64,000 bases of DNA. It comes from Cymodocea nodosa. Lineage: Eukaryota > Streptophyta > Magnoliopsida > Alismatales > Cymodoceaceae. Position numbers and translations under genes: made by a program. Positions within the stretch are counted from its first letter, which is position 1. Each line of letters opens with the position of its first letter. The DNA lies in assembly GCA_036874045.1 (NCBI GenBank), contig CM072336.1, positions 25,619,501 to 25,683,500 on the forward strand. Reading direction: 5' to 3'. Shown in pieces: positions 30,201 through 40,819 of the stretch. The notes under the pieces are model-generated. The model saw only the letters and a program-made list of their open reading frames with translations, ran no database searches and was not told the origin of the DNA.

Positions 30201-33056
30201 GCTGACCTTCCTTCTGGTGTACTTGACTTTCTTTGCTGGAGACAGGCAGTGGTCAGTTTCCTGTTCAAAGCTGTGTCCGTCTTTTGTTGGAAACACTTTT
30301 GAAAACCAGACTGGACCGGCTGGTCATACTGTTGAGACAGGAACCGGCAACGTTTCCATGTTTACAGGGTTTGGTTCAATCATTTTAGCAGTTGAGCAGC
30401 TTGACCCGTGAACTGGCTGGTTGGACCAGCTGGTTCTAGGTTGAGCTGGTTTGTTGGAATATCATTTTTACTCTTTCAATATTTATTTTACTAGAATGTA
30501 TTACTATTTCACTTATTATTCATATCCAAATTCAATGAAATATGCAATTTCAAATTTTATTTTAAAATCCTATAAAAATTTTAAAAAAGGGGAAACGTGT
30601 TATTCTACATCAAATGGCTCCATTTCATTCATTTAAAATTTCAATCCTTCTTTGGAATATATTATGTGTGTATATATGTACATTTGTATGTATGTGTATG
30701 CACATGTACGTATGCATATGCATGCCCAAGGGACTGGTCTTGGCCAATCAAGCCTTGATAAGTATGGTAGAAAATAAAGAGTTGGTAGAAAACCATTTGA
30801 AGTGTCTTTGATGCTTTTCAACAAATTTTATATGTGAGTTGACATAATTGACGTCAAAATGTTACTTCCTTTGTCTTGAACCCAAACCACTAGTTTATTT
30901 ACAGGGAAGCAAAATATGAAAATTCATGCATTAGATCATGTAGCATGTTACATGTTGTTTGTACTAAAGTAGATTCTGGAGTGGTTGGTGTGCCTCATAC
31001 ATGAACGTGGTTACATGCCAAATAATCTACATTTGTTGGTGAAGTATTGGTGTTGTTGTTGATATTAAAATCTTTTAGTAAGTTTATAATACAAGTGATA
31101 ATTTGGTTGAATATTTAACTTCTAAAATTTATTCATTTTTTAACCTCAGGTGCGGCAGCAGATGATATCCATCTTCCTTGAGATGGGGTAGAGACTTGCT
31201 TTCTTTGTTGTTTCCCATTGAATTCTGCATATCAGATACTGTTCTTCATTCAATTTTTTATTTGCAGTTTTGTCGAAATGCCTACAAACAAATATGTTGA
31301 AAGCAGGTAACTAATTTTGCTTTGTCAGTGTGTTTCTTTTACATAAATTGTTGGATCATTATAAAAGATAAAATAAATAGAAGCTATAGCTTTTACGTTT
31401 TTCTTCTTTCATGTTTCTCTTTTCATAATTTTGGCCGAACAGTGTAAAACATATCAAAACATTAAGAATTCAATTTCCTGATTCCGACTTAATTCATAGT
31501 CTCTGCATGTTAAGATCAAGGTAAAATTACCATATTTTAAATCTGAGAAGAACAAGCAGTTCTAAGGCTATTTCTGTTTCATAGCTTATCTATTTTTTGT
31601 TTTTCTTGTAGATATGTTGACTAATTCCTGGATTATTTGCAGTTCTTCCTTTTTGGAAGAAAGGACTAGGACATTAGCATTTTGATTCTCCTAATCTCCA
31701 ACTGCATTCTCTTCCCTTTTTCCTTGCAAACATTTGCAAGCACAAAATTTTTTCTTGTCCTTTTCCTTTCTTTTGATCATTTTGTATATTAACATACCTT
31801 CGATTCACCAATAGAGGTATATAGCAGTTGGTTTTTCACCTCATTGTGATGGTAGAGGACTTGGGTTGAAATATAGGAAAAAATTCTATCATGATAAAAG
31901 AACATACATTTTATTCCATTCTTTTGTTTGTTCTTTTGGTTGTCTTGCCATCCACATCTTGCAACTCTCTTCTTGAAAAAATTATTTTAAATGTGCAGCT
32001 TTTGGAATTTTGATGCGTTATTTCAGCCACAGCAGCACCCTGCTCGTGATTCTCATGATACTTTCTTTCTTAAAGGTTTGCAGTTCCATTTTGCAATCTT
32101 ATTATTTTCTCTTTTATATAGAATTGTCTTGTCAACACTTGTTTTTTAATGAGAAGTATCAAATCTAATTTTCAAATTTTTTCGTAGTTGATTACTGCTG
32201 ATTACAATAAATTTCTATGATTCTCATTCAGTTCCTTCTACCACAAGGCAACTACCAGAAGAGTATCTTGAGAAGGTTAAGGACGTTCATCAAAATGGTG
32301 GTTATGGCTCAAAAGGGTATTCGTTCATTTGAAATAAATATTTTTCCTTAGTGTGATTTGAAGAGTTTCTTATATAGTATTTTACAGGTATCGATATGAA
32401 TGGAAAAGAGATGAAGCAGAGAAAAACTTGCTTCGTACACATACCACTGCAGTTTCATCAAGAATGCTTCATATCCTTGGTAGTCAGGTAATGAACCTTT
32501 AGTTTTCTTCATATTTGGAATAAAAAAGTGGGAAACGTATAACATATCTCAGTCATAACCTAAAAGAATTCCTTCTGTATTGCTGCCGTATCCCAACCAT
32601 ATCCTCTTTATTTTTTCCCTAAAATGTCCAAGATATGCCTCATTGTGTATCAACATGTATCCAAGGTGAATTCATATCCAGTGCTGGTGAAAAGGGCATT
32701 TATAAGAACTTATGTTTCATAGTTGGGTAGGCTTTCAATGTTTCATCGTGATTGTATCTCAACACCATGTGGACCCTTTGGAAATGATGACATCTCTCTA
32801 GTTAGAAATTCAGGAGATGCTGGTTGCAACTTCTTGACCAAAGTTCAGCTATGCATCTTATGATCCTACATTGATAGCAAGTTACAACTTAGGCCTCGAC
32901 TCATTATTCCAAATGGGGAATCCCTCTCAAGTGGTGGGAGCTGGCTGGGATGATGCTTTTGTAGAGACTGCCTTTTCATGGCACATGTGCCAGGAGCGAG
33001 GGCCATTTTAATAACTGGATCACTGTTAGCAATCCTTTTGAAACCCCTCAAGCACC

Positions 33057-33101
<45 letters not shown>

Positions 33102-36100
33102 ACACACTCTTGTGTCCAATCTTGTGGTTTTTGGTAATTTTCATTTTTGTGTTTCTTCTTAGCTGTTAATGGCATTAAAAAGGTACTAGAAGATGTGGGT
33201 AGGGTCTAAGGTGATGTGATTGGTAAGGACATTGAAGGGATTAGGGTGGACAATGGTATATTGTTAGCAATGAGGGAGGCAAAGTGATGGAGTGTATGGT
33301 AGAAGGAAGGTTAAAAAGGTTCTTTATCAATAAGGTTGGGGTACTCCTATGGTATGATCAACTGATAGTGGTGTTGAAGTGAATGGGTTTGTTGATCAAA
33401 CACCATGTAATAGAGATTCAGAAATCTTTGATACTACGTTTCACTAAAAAACCAGGGGAGGGGAGCCATTGGCCTAAGGCAATGGTTAAATGGTGTTATG
33501 GGCATGAAGATCTTATTTTGGAGTGTGCGTGGTTTAGGAGACCCACAAAAGTGGTCAATTATCAAATCATTGATCAAACAGTTACTGCCCTAATTGGCCA
33601 ATCAACTGTGCCCTTGTGGGACAGTATGTCAATGATGGCGTTGCCAAAAATTTGGTGGATGTGACAGGTGGAGCTGTAGCCTCGTGGGACTCGTGCTTTT
33701 TATGCAAGTAGAACAGAATCCTCACTTTTGAAGTCCTTGCAGTCTTGAAAAGTAATAAATGATTGACTCTGAGATGCTCAATGTTTATATGACGATCTGT
33801 GTTTTGGGATGAATTACAATTAGTCACTAGCTTTCATTTTAGATTGGTTGAGGACTTGGAAAATGATGGAAATAAAAAATGAAAGAAAGTAATTTTAATT
33901 CTGACATTTTCTTAGCATTTGTGTCTGTGGTAGAAAATGATGAAATTTTAATGAATACATCTAAAATCAGTAGTGCTAAAGGTGGTTTGTGACTGCATAT
34001 TTCAATGCGGCAAGTTATTTCCAATTTGTTTACAAGCACCCTACACATAGATATACAACAGTGGAAATCATGGACATCTTAACCCCAGCAATTGGAATCC
34101 ATCTTGTAGACCTATATCCTCCCCTTATCACCACTGCTTGCAAAAGAAATGCAGAACCCCACACTCTTCTTCCTGCTCATGGTGAGAGATCTCGGTTCCT
34201 CCTCTCGGCTTCCTGCTCCAGATCCCACTGCTCTTCCCCTTGCACGCCCTTCCTTGTTACCATTTCAAGCACCCCCTCGCTTCCTCTATTTCCCAGCTCT
34301 TTTTTGTCCTTTGCTGCATTCTCTGCTTTTCTATTTCTCTCTGCATCCTTGCCTCTATTCTAGGTGCTTGATCCTGCTCCATATTGGAGAAGGCTGCCAC
34401 AGGTAAAGAGGTGCTGTGGTTTTGGGCAAGGTTGGTGGAGAATGACAAGGGGTGGATGCATGTAGAGGCCACTTGAGAAAGTGCTAGGACGTTCAGAGAA
34501 TGTCCTGGTTGCAGGGGGGGGCTTGTGGGGGAAGAGTTCCATTTGTTTGCCTAAAGATTTTTTTTTGTTTGATTGTGAGGTTCAGAGGGCGGAAAAATCT
34601 TCGGCCAGACTCTTCATATGCCTAAAAATGTTGGAATTGAATTTCAACATTTTCAAGATACACAAACACCCTAAAAATGCTGGAATTGAATTCTGGCATT
34701 TTTAATTTTCCTATTTTTTTGGTCACAAACAGGTCCTTAGTAGTGATTTCAGTATAACAAGATTCTCTGTGAGTCCAAAACTTGCAATGGGTATGCCTGA
34801 ATTCAATAACTTGATCAGAGATCTCGAGTGGATTACCATGCTGATATGTGGACAAAAATTCACGTGTTTGAATTACAGTTTCATTGCATGGCCCGACATG
34901 ACAGAATACCTGTGGATCTTGACTGTGATATGCAGTTGCCAGATTTCTACGTACATTGTCTGCTGCTAGTCACTTCAAGATTACGTACTTTTTTTCATCC
35001 ATCATCTGATATTGATTGCAATCAAAGAATTTTTTAATTGAAAGCAATGTGGTTGCAGATGGAGGGTTTAAAGAACATTTCATGGCTTGGTGGGATGAAA
35101 TTAAGTCAAACCTTGCATGAATGGTGCAGTGATTGGGGGAATACCTCAATTCTGCATCATGTTAAATGGCTGAAAACCAAATTGAAAGCATGGGGGTCAA
35201 AGGATGGTTCAAAGTTGCTAGTTCAGTTCTAAAAGACAACCCAACATCACTTTAAAGAATATCATGTAGATTATCTAAAGAAGAGGTTTCATTGATATAA
35301 TGATTCCAGGCTTTGTGGTATAAAGAAGGAAATATACTCGATTCTTTCATAAGGTGGTCTTGTGCTGAAAGAGTGTCAACGTGTTGGGGTCTATCTTCAT
35401 TGATGGGAAAGCACTTGCAACAAAAGGTGACATCAGGAATGCAATCACAGGCTTTTTTGAGAAGTGCCTTTTTTTTCGTGGATGGTATGTTAGATTATTT
35501 TCTTTCAGTGTCAACCCACTTTGATCTCAACTATATCAAATCTTCCCATCTATTACCTTTCTTTTTTTCTAGATACTCATAGGGGTGGCTAATAGATTGA
35601 CTTACACTAAAAAGCATTTTCTATGGAAAGGGGTAAAAGGAATGACAACAAAAGCTTTCATATGGTTGCATGTGGACGTGGCCTGAAGCATGCAGAAGCA
35701 AAAAAAATTGTCAAGGTGTGTGAATTTGGTTTTGTCAGGCAAATGGATTCAGCGACCATGTAGAGACGGAGTGTGTGATGGACCAATTGGTTGGCAGTTC
35801 ATAGTTGGTGATCCTCCAATGGGCTTGGCAGTGAACCACCCAGGTTAGATGTGTTAGTTGTGGACAGGTTGGTCATCCACTTCGTAGTTCCTTCTGTGGT
35901 GACTCACAAGACAAGGAAACACAAGTTTTGTGGGAACTCTTCACTGAGCTCAAATGAGCTCTTCCATTTATTTATACTTCATTATCCAATACAAGAACAA
36001 AACAATCCTAACAATTGACAACCAACATTTCAACAAACTCAACTATCCTAAATGTACATGATAACTCCTTTCCCCTTAGAATGGGTATTGCCCTCAACAG

Positions 36101-39100
36101 CCGTTGGTGTGGAGTAATCCTCATCTTGAAAATGTGCCACGAGGTTTTGTTGAAAGAAACATGAGGTTGGATCCATGTAAGCTGTGCAATACCAAGGCAA
36201 ATTCTTCAATACCTGCTGTTCTCTTACTCCACTCTTAAGGAAATTTCTCAAGGCACTTCTCAGTGATGCACCAACACAGTATTGAACCTTACTCTGTTTC
36301 AATTTTAGAAATCACGGTTTTCTTTAATTTTATTGTTTTGTATACCCGAGAATGGTAATGGTAGCACTTTCCCCATGTACTTCAAGGATCCATGGTGTGT
36401 TGACTTGCTAACACGTGCTCTTCTGTGATTATCTGCTATAAGCACATGGTTGTAGCAGTTTTTCCAGCCTTCTCACTCTAAGTGAACAAGCCATTTATCT
36501 TCTCCTGCGCCAAATCCATGATGCAGGTGTTAACCAGGTAGACTTCCATTTAAATAGACTGGGGTTGCTGAACTTGCTGTATCCACCTCCAGACCATGTT
36601 CATCTTCCTTGAGGAGGTAGGACAACAACCGAGACCTTGGGGCACACACTAATGACATGACGCCCAAGGGAATGGTCCTGCCCCTGAGCAGACTCACAGT
36701 TCCAATCGCATCCAGATGCAGCTCCACCTAATTTTTCACATCCAACATGTTCATTGGATACCAACCTAACATTGTAATACAATAATATTCTATTCTCTAA
36801 CACTCTTTCTCAAGTTAGAGTATTTAATTTGCAATAGATTCATTTGTAAGCAAACTAAGACAAAATAATCAAGGAGATACATGATAGACAAATATGACTA
36901 GAATTGGTAGTAATATTATGCAAACAAAAGGAATGGTCAAACTCTAATCGACCATATTAAAATAGATGTAAATACTAATACGTTGTTGACATCATTAAAC
37001 TCAATTAACATATGTATGCTTATGCAGAAAAGTTGCACATATATTTTTATAATATTAATTCAAATATCATCAATCATCCAATAAAGGTGTGATTGTTAAC
37101 TTGAGGTATTTATAGACCCCAGTGGATTGTTAATTTGAGATATTCCACATATCCCAAATTTCATGGAGAATACACAACTTTGACAGAGTAACACTACTAC
37201 AATGTCAACTTATACAAGAAAAATACAAGTAATTGATTGGAGATTGATGATGAAGTATTTAACCTTTTTTGTCTTTTTCTTTTTTTTAACTTCCACTATT
37301 TTTTTTCTCCCTTTCTCTCTCTCCTTTGTCCCTTCTTCCCCTTTTTTTCCCCTTTTCTTCTTTCTTTTCTTTTCTTTGCTTCTCCTTCTCCCCTTCGTCA
37401 ATTCATCTACTTGTAACCCTAGTGGTTTTAGATGGTGGTAGTAGACGAGTGTAGACACGTGGAGTCATGGTTAGTGACAAAGAACATGTACTAGGAGTGG
37501 TTGGATGACTTTCAAAGACTTCAGCTTCCTTCTCTTACCTTTTGTCGTACTTCCTCTTGTCATACCCCTAATGTGGGTTGTAGGCATTGGAGCACACGTC
37601 AAACAACATGCAGACAACACGCCATTACTATGGAAACCCTCTAATGACATGTCAGAAAATGTGTGCATGGAAATGTGCACTATAGAAGCTTAGATGATGT
37701 TAGAAGAAACTCGCATTGAAGATGTGTGGATGATGCTTGACAAAGATGCAAGTGCAGGCCGGCATTCACAAATGGAAGCTAATGACGGACACATAGATGA
37801 TTTGTAGAGGATGCATGTAGAGGTGGTGGCACACATATACAGAAGATAAGAAATCACTGATGAGAGGAAGATGACTTGGATGAGGGGTTTGGTGGGAGAC
37901 AAAGTAAGATTGTCTCAAAAAAGATAACAATTGAAAAAACATAGCACTTTTGGGTTGGGGGGTGATAGAGATGACACTCTTTAAAATACATTTGATTGAT
38001 TTGAGAGTCAACTTATCTAGACTTGGGGAAAGATCTTTAACAAATGCCATAAAACCAAAAACCTTGGTTGGTAAGGAGAAAAGATCAAAATTAGGAAGAA
38101 GATGAAATATCAAAATGTCACTACTTAAAGGAGTGGTGGGCAACTGATTAATAAGAAACATAGCAGAAAGAACCACATAGGACCAAAAATACTTAAGAAT
38201 GTTCATTTGTGTCGTAAGTGTATGCATAACAAGAATATGTTTGCACTTACGTTTGACTACTCTTTTTTGTTGAGAAGTGTGAGGATAGGTAGTTTGGTGA
38301 ATAATGACAAGAGAAACATAAGATATTTTGGAAATTATGTTGAACAAATTCAAGAAAATTATTGGTATGCAAGATCTTAGGAGTACAAGAATTGATAAAA
38401 TAAAATTTTGGTTTTATTTTAAATTTTTTTTTGTACATTGATTATATAATGATGATCTTTCAATAAATAAACCTAAGATACATGAGAATAATTAACAAGG
38501 ATTAGATAATAACGATGACCTAAAATAGAAGTCATACGACTGGCCTCTATACATCATAATGAATAATATCAAAAAACTCTTACTGGACATAAGACAAACA
38601 CTGAAAAGTAGCATGTATGTGTGCTTATCCAAATGACACAAGTCAAAGAAATGGATGGCCAACGAAGAGCTTGGTAGAGCTTTTGATACGAGGGCTATCC
38701 TAACCAATAGTGCCACAAGATCAATGATTTTGCTGTAGACGTCAAGGCTATCAGACCGTTTGGTACTTTATCGCACACAAGTAGGTACACCCCATCACTA
38801 TGCCTTCAGCCCAAATCAATTCTCTTTCCTATTGCAAATTTTAAAAAATACAGTGAAAAGGTAAAAAGGTTATAGAACATTGTAATTGGGTAGTGATAAC
38901 ATAAATTGAGGTACATATAGAATGTTTAATCTAATTTGGAAGAAATGTTGATGTCCCTTTGGTCTAGATACTGAACATAAACAGTCATCAATAATGGTAA
39001 TAGTCGATATATTCGATGTGGAGGATAATCAATCAACAAGGATTGATATACCTGACATATGTGAGGAAATACTAGAATCTATAATCCAGGAGTTATTTGT

Positions 39101-40819
39101 AGAAGCTAGCAAAGTAACATAGGTGGTGGTATTTGAGGTAGAAGCTTGGACACTCATGGTAGTGGAATCTAGAGCTTTTGACTAGTGGAGATGATCATAC
39201 TCATCCTGTGAAATAGTGACCATGCCAGAAGAGGCAGGAGATTGGGAAGACTTGGCAGTAACATGGGCTCATGGTAGTTTACCAAAATTCTCTCAACACT
39301 TCTTTGAATGATGGCCTATTTTTCCAGTGTTGGAAATGCATGGATTGACACCCCTCGTACGATTGTTTCCTCTATGTTTCCTTTGTACTTCGTTTTATAA
39401 ACAACAGGAATTCAAGTTATAATCTCACTACATGAGGTACTTTGTTTCATGATTTAATAAATCTCATTTTTGCTGCTCAAAAAAGATCCAAACTTGGTAG
39501 CTGTTGCCTATGGACAAAGAAAACATCAAACCTAATATGCTTTCTTCCATGAAATATTTATTACTGGCGATAAAGATGATAACATTAGTCTCACCACTTT
39601 CTCTCTCATAGCATCTAATTATTTGCTATGTTTCATCTTAGGATACTTTTACTCCCATGAGATATTTCTCAATAGATCGTGTTTTCCGGAATGAGGCAGT
39701 TGATCGCACTCATCTCGCTGAATTTCACCAGATTGAAGGTCAACAATCCGTTTGAGATATTAAATTATATTTTTGTGAAACTCATGACTTGTATTATTTC
39801 ATCAAGAAATTTTTACACTAATATGAAATCATCCATTTATCAGGTGTAGTTTGCGACCGAGGTCTCACCCTTGGGGACTTGATTGGAGTTTTGAGTGACT
39901 TCTTTAAACGCCTTGGTATGTCTTTCTGCTGTAATTTTTGTATTAACTTGTGCCTTTCTTCTGCTCCCTTGGAATGGTCGTGAATTCTGTATTCACAAAA
40001 TAATCTGATTTTGTTAGTAGGTCCCTGCATGCTCTCATTGTGCAGCCTCTAGATTGAACTTTAATTTTCTTTTCTTGAAACTGAGTTTAATTGCCTTTCT
40101 GCTGTGGTTGTTTTGCCGGTTATCCAGGTATGCCCAAGTTGAGATTCAAGCCTGCTTACAATCCATATACAGAACCAAGCATGGAAATTTTCAGGTAATA
40201 TTTCACTGGATTATTTCTCTTTGATGGTAATTGTTTTGCATTTCTTGCAGCAGTCTTTCTTTAACGAATGCCTAATTCATGTCTATCCAGTTATCACGAC
40301 GGTCTGAAGAAATGGGTGGAAGTCGGAAACTCGGGAATGTTTAGGCCAGAAATGCTTCGTCCAATGGGGCTACCGGAGGATGTTTCAGTCATTGCATGGG
40401 GTCTATCCCTTGAAAGGTCAGTTTGGAACTGTTGTATAGTTCGCCTTACTGAAGTTTCGTTGTATCTACAAAAAAAGTCATTGTGGTTCGATTGGTTATA
40501 TGGGAGATACATCTGAAAGTTATGTAATATGCTACCTTAAACATATATATTGAAATGGGCAATCTTGACTCTCCTTTTGCTGATGGTTGTTACGTTATTC
40601 TTTTGTTTGATTACCAGGCCTACCATGATTCTTTATGGCATCGATAACATTCGAGATCTCTTTGGACCTAAGGTGCTGATTTCCTATTCCACATTGTTAT
40701 TTATTTAGGCAAAGAATTGAGAATTGTTCGAGAGTGATCTTGACAATTTCTGTTAAAATTTCCAGGTTAGCTTCAATCTGATCAGGTGCAACCCAATTTG
40801 CCGTCTTGGAATGGAGTAG
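12279..40819 (+). CDS. Cytosolic phenylalanine--tRNA ligase alpha subunit, complete, 18 exons
   Basis: The alpha subunit pairs with beta (alpha2-beta2) and charges tRNA-Phe in the cytosol. Coding exons: 12279-12464, 13081-13203, 13288-13380, 20170-20226, 20405-20460, 20588-20680, 25916-26006, 31150-31187, 31268-31306, 31999-32075, 32232-32316, 32388-32487, 39642-39738, 39844-39915, 40128-40194, 40291-40416, 40618-40672, 40766-40819. All junctions are GT-AG and in phase; the sum is 1509 nt, 502 residues plus stop, the usual family length. Residues 1 to about 150 are the N-terminal helical/winged-helix tRNA-contacting region. The class II core follows: motif 1 region [19 protein letters not shown] (from 259), motif 2 [20 protein letters not shown] (from 355; R363, E365), and [14 protein letters not shown] to the motif 3 segment GLSLERP (462-468, R467). 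No frameshift or stop is present. Introns 3, 6, 7 and 12 are 5.1-7.2 kb because of transposons. Confidence 0.96.
14200..14990 (-). mobile_element. RTE-type LINE remnant (end of reverse transcriptase)
   Basis: On the minus strand, from high to low coordinates, pieces of RTE reverse transcriptase can be read with stops and frameshifts. GLHQDPL at about 14850 matches the family's GLRQGSTLSPYLF block. [17 protein letters not shown] at about 14560-14600 matches the 'GxEIxxSxxFRYLG' block. [20 protein letters not shown] at about 14410-14465 matches 'MNVAEMRMLRWMCG'. [18 protein letters not shown] at about 14290-14345 matches 'LRWFGHVQRRPxDAPV'. It is very decayed and lies in antisense orientation within the intron. 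Confidence 0.82.
15600..16590. repeat. Tandem array of ~313-333-bp units (about three copies)
   Basis: The block ATGGTTGACACATGTGCAAC recurs at 15791, 16104 (one short deletion) and 16427. TAGAGGTGTCAAC-type words recur near 15625, 15963 and 16276. CACTTGTGGATCACAC recurs in each unit, and ATTCACGAAATGGGTGATG-type words near 15922, 16232 and 16558. Copies are about 75-85% alike by eye. Small ORFs over it reflect the repeat only. Confidence 0.85.
19300..19406 (-). mobile_element. Au-type tRNA-derived SINE, decayed
   Basis: On the minus strand the sequence starts GAGCCTTGGCACAAGAATGA, resembling the Au SINE box A region. It continues through ACTGGAGGTTACAGGTTTGA (box B, 19344-19360), then TCATAGAAAAGAGTC. 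Au SINEs are widespread in flowering plants and share the order 'GAGCCTTGGCGCAA...CTGGAGGTCACGGGTTCGA...GGAAACAGCCTC'. The known 3' part is not clear, so this is a partial old copy. Confidence 0.7.
20821..20906. repeat. TG-rich microsatellite
   Basis: Imperfect repetition of TGTGTG, TATGTG and CATG words with a palindromic GCATGC centre. A similar block (TGTGTATATATGTAC, GCACATGTACGTATGC) is found at 30664-30725 in intron 7. Confidence 0.8.
21110..22070 (+). mobile_element. L1-type LINE ORF1 remnant with CCHC zinc knuckle
   Basis: Around 21242-21289 the plus strand reads [16 protein letters not shown], a CX2CX4HX4C zinc knuckle typical of plant L1 ORF1 proteins. Upstream and downstream pieces (PELWSL-like, then LLTRIEGKL near 21650) are compatible with ORF1, but stops and frameshifts are frequent. 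The limits are approximate. Confidence 0.6.
22825..23040 (+). repeat. 5' LTR of the intron 6 Copia-type element
   Basis: It begins TGTTAGATGTAATG and ends TTTTGTTTCAATA. It contains TTATATAAGAGG, a likely TATA region, at about 22976-22988, and is aligned base for base with the 3' LTR at 25385-25600. Confidence 0.82.
25385..25600 (+). repeat. 3' LTR of the intron 6 Copia-type element
   Basis: It begins TATTAGATGTCATG and ends TTTTGTTTCAACA. It has the same 216-bp length as the 5' LTR, with roughly 15% differences by eye, which indicates an old insertion. Confidence 0.82.
27616..28215 (+). mobile_element. Possible non-autonomous DNA element (hAT-like start)
   Basis: It starts with TAGGGGTGGCAATTTTTAAC, which resembles the CAGGGGTGGCAA terminal repeats of plant hAT elements. 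The interior repeats GGTTGACATG, TCATATGG and CATGTTGTGTCGACCTG-type words known from common plant repeats. No matching right end or 8-bp duplication is visible, so this is a weak call. Confidence 0.3.
28280..28560 (+). mobile_element. L1-type LINE fragment: end of AP-endonuclease domain
   Basis: A decayed frame reads [19 protein letters not shown] at about 28345-28420, the conserved GDFN endonuclease block of plant L1 ORF2. [13 protein letters not shown] residues follow at about 28535-28560. It is interrupted right after by a purine-rich Copia-type segment. Confidence 0.7.
28570..29380 (+). mobile_element. 3' part of a second polypurine Copia-type element, with 3' LTR
   Basis: A 180-bp purine-rich block (28618-28800) is followed by a domain (28810-29230) clearly related to 25037-25384 in intron 6: AATACTTT-ATCAATCTTCAA, GATGATAG, GTTATGTATCTTCTTG and TTTAAGAGAG. 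The 3' LTR follows at 29231-29380 (TGTTAGAGAAG to TTTCAACA), with TATATATAGATGCC as a probable TATA region. The 5' LTR and most of the interior are absent. Confidence 0.72.
29405..30310 (+). mobile_element. L1-type LINE fragment: C-terminal ORF2 region
   Basis: An open stretch (29573-30091) reads [57 protein letters not shown] and [16 protein letters not shown]. This order matches the region after the reverse transcriptase in plant L1 elements ('P..v...ie...r.FLWgG', 'W..vc.P...GGLGir', 'NkALLgKWlWR', 'f.vGdG..irFW'). It may belong to the same L1 copy as 28280-28560, split by the Copia insertion, though the reverse transcriptase core is missing. Confidence 0.82.
33058..33108. repeat. C30 homopolymer followed by (AC)n microsatellite
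   Basis: A run of 30 C residues (33058-33087) passes directly into an AC repeat of about 11 units. Exact length is unreliable in most sequencing. The strand with G runs could form quadruplex structures. Confidence 0.9.
33370..33670 (+). mobile_element. L1-type LINE fragment: start of ORF2 endonuclease
   Basis: From the ATG at 33504 the frame reads [20 protein letters not shown], then KSLIKQ. This is the highly conserved N-terminus of plant L1 ORF2 (WNVRGLG, AP-endonuclease). The frame is lost after about 33585. The sequence before it could be the end of ORF1. Confidence 0.8.
34625..34703. repeat. Twin 29-31-bp palindromes in direct repeat
   Basis: AAAATGTTG and CAACATTTT (34625-34653), then AAAAATGC and GCATTTTT (34673-34703), each flank GGAATTGAATT. 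The two units start with the same word CTAAAAATG and are 48 bases apart. They form two adjacent AT-rich hairpins. Confidence 0.75.
35035..35235 (+). mobile_element. L1-type LINE fragment: N-terminal reverse transcriptase linker
   Basis: Using two frames, the sequence reads KAMWLQMEG, then [14 protein letters not shown], then [11 protein letters not shown]. This matches the plant L1 ORF2 block 'F..MWl...GF...v..WW', followed by 'L..KLk.LK..LK.WN'. A frameshift separates the first two parts. It may continue the element of 33370-33670. Confidence 0.65.
36790..39400 (-). mobile_element. Ty1/Copia gag-pol remnant lacking RT, third member of the polypurine family
   Basis: Read on the minus strand from about 39400: a degenerate CCHC knuckle ([15 protein letters not shown], about 39300-39350), a damaged protease site [14 protein letters not shown] (about 39060), and integrase with [37 protein letters not shown] and [13 protein letters not shown] (37900-38353). 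Reverse transcriptase and RNase H are missing. Instead there is a purine-rich block (37260-37400 as pyrimidines on the plus strand), the domain shared with the intron 6 and 7 elements, and AACTTGAGAAAGAGTGTTAG (about 36797-36816), the polypurine tract and start of an LTR. LTRs are not complete. Confidence 0.82.

Larger units (their letters stand above)
26007..31149 (+). other. PheRS-alpha intron 7 (5.1 kb), repeat-rich
   Basis: This intron includes a possible hAT-type fragment, L1 pieces and a second member of the polypurine Copia family, listed separately. A short duplication of TAGTTTGTAATGTTCTGTCA lies at 26361 and 26391. Stretches 26200-27200 and 30310-31140 show nothing else recognisable. 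Confidence 0.7.
32488..39641 (+). other. PheRS-alpha intron 12 (7.2 kb), the largest, repeat-rich
   Basis: It contains L1 pieces (33370-33670 and 35035-35235), a poly-C/AC microsatellite, twin palindromes, and a Copia gag-pol remnant in antisense. The parts 33700-34600 and 35940-36780 are unassigned. A CCHC-like stretch, [17 protein letters not shown], at about 35847-35900 probably comes from another L1 ORF1. Confidence 0.7.

Noticed and set aside
37202..37458. ORFs rich in F/L/S or K/E/R over a pyrimidine tract
   Set aside because: Low-complexity translation of the polypurine block of a Copia-derived element. The same applies to 28495-28775 and 24172-24749.
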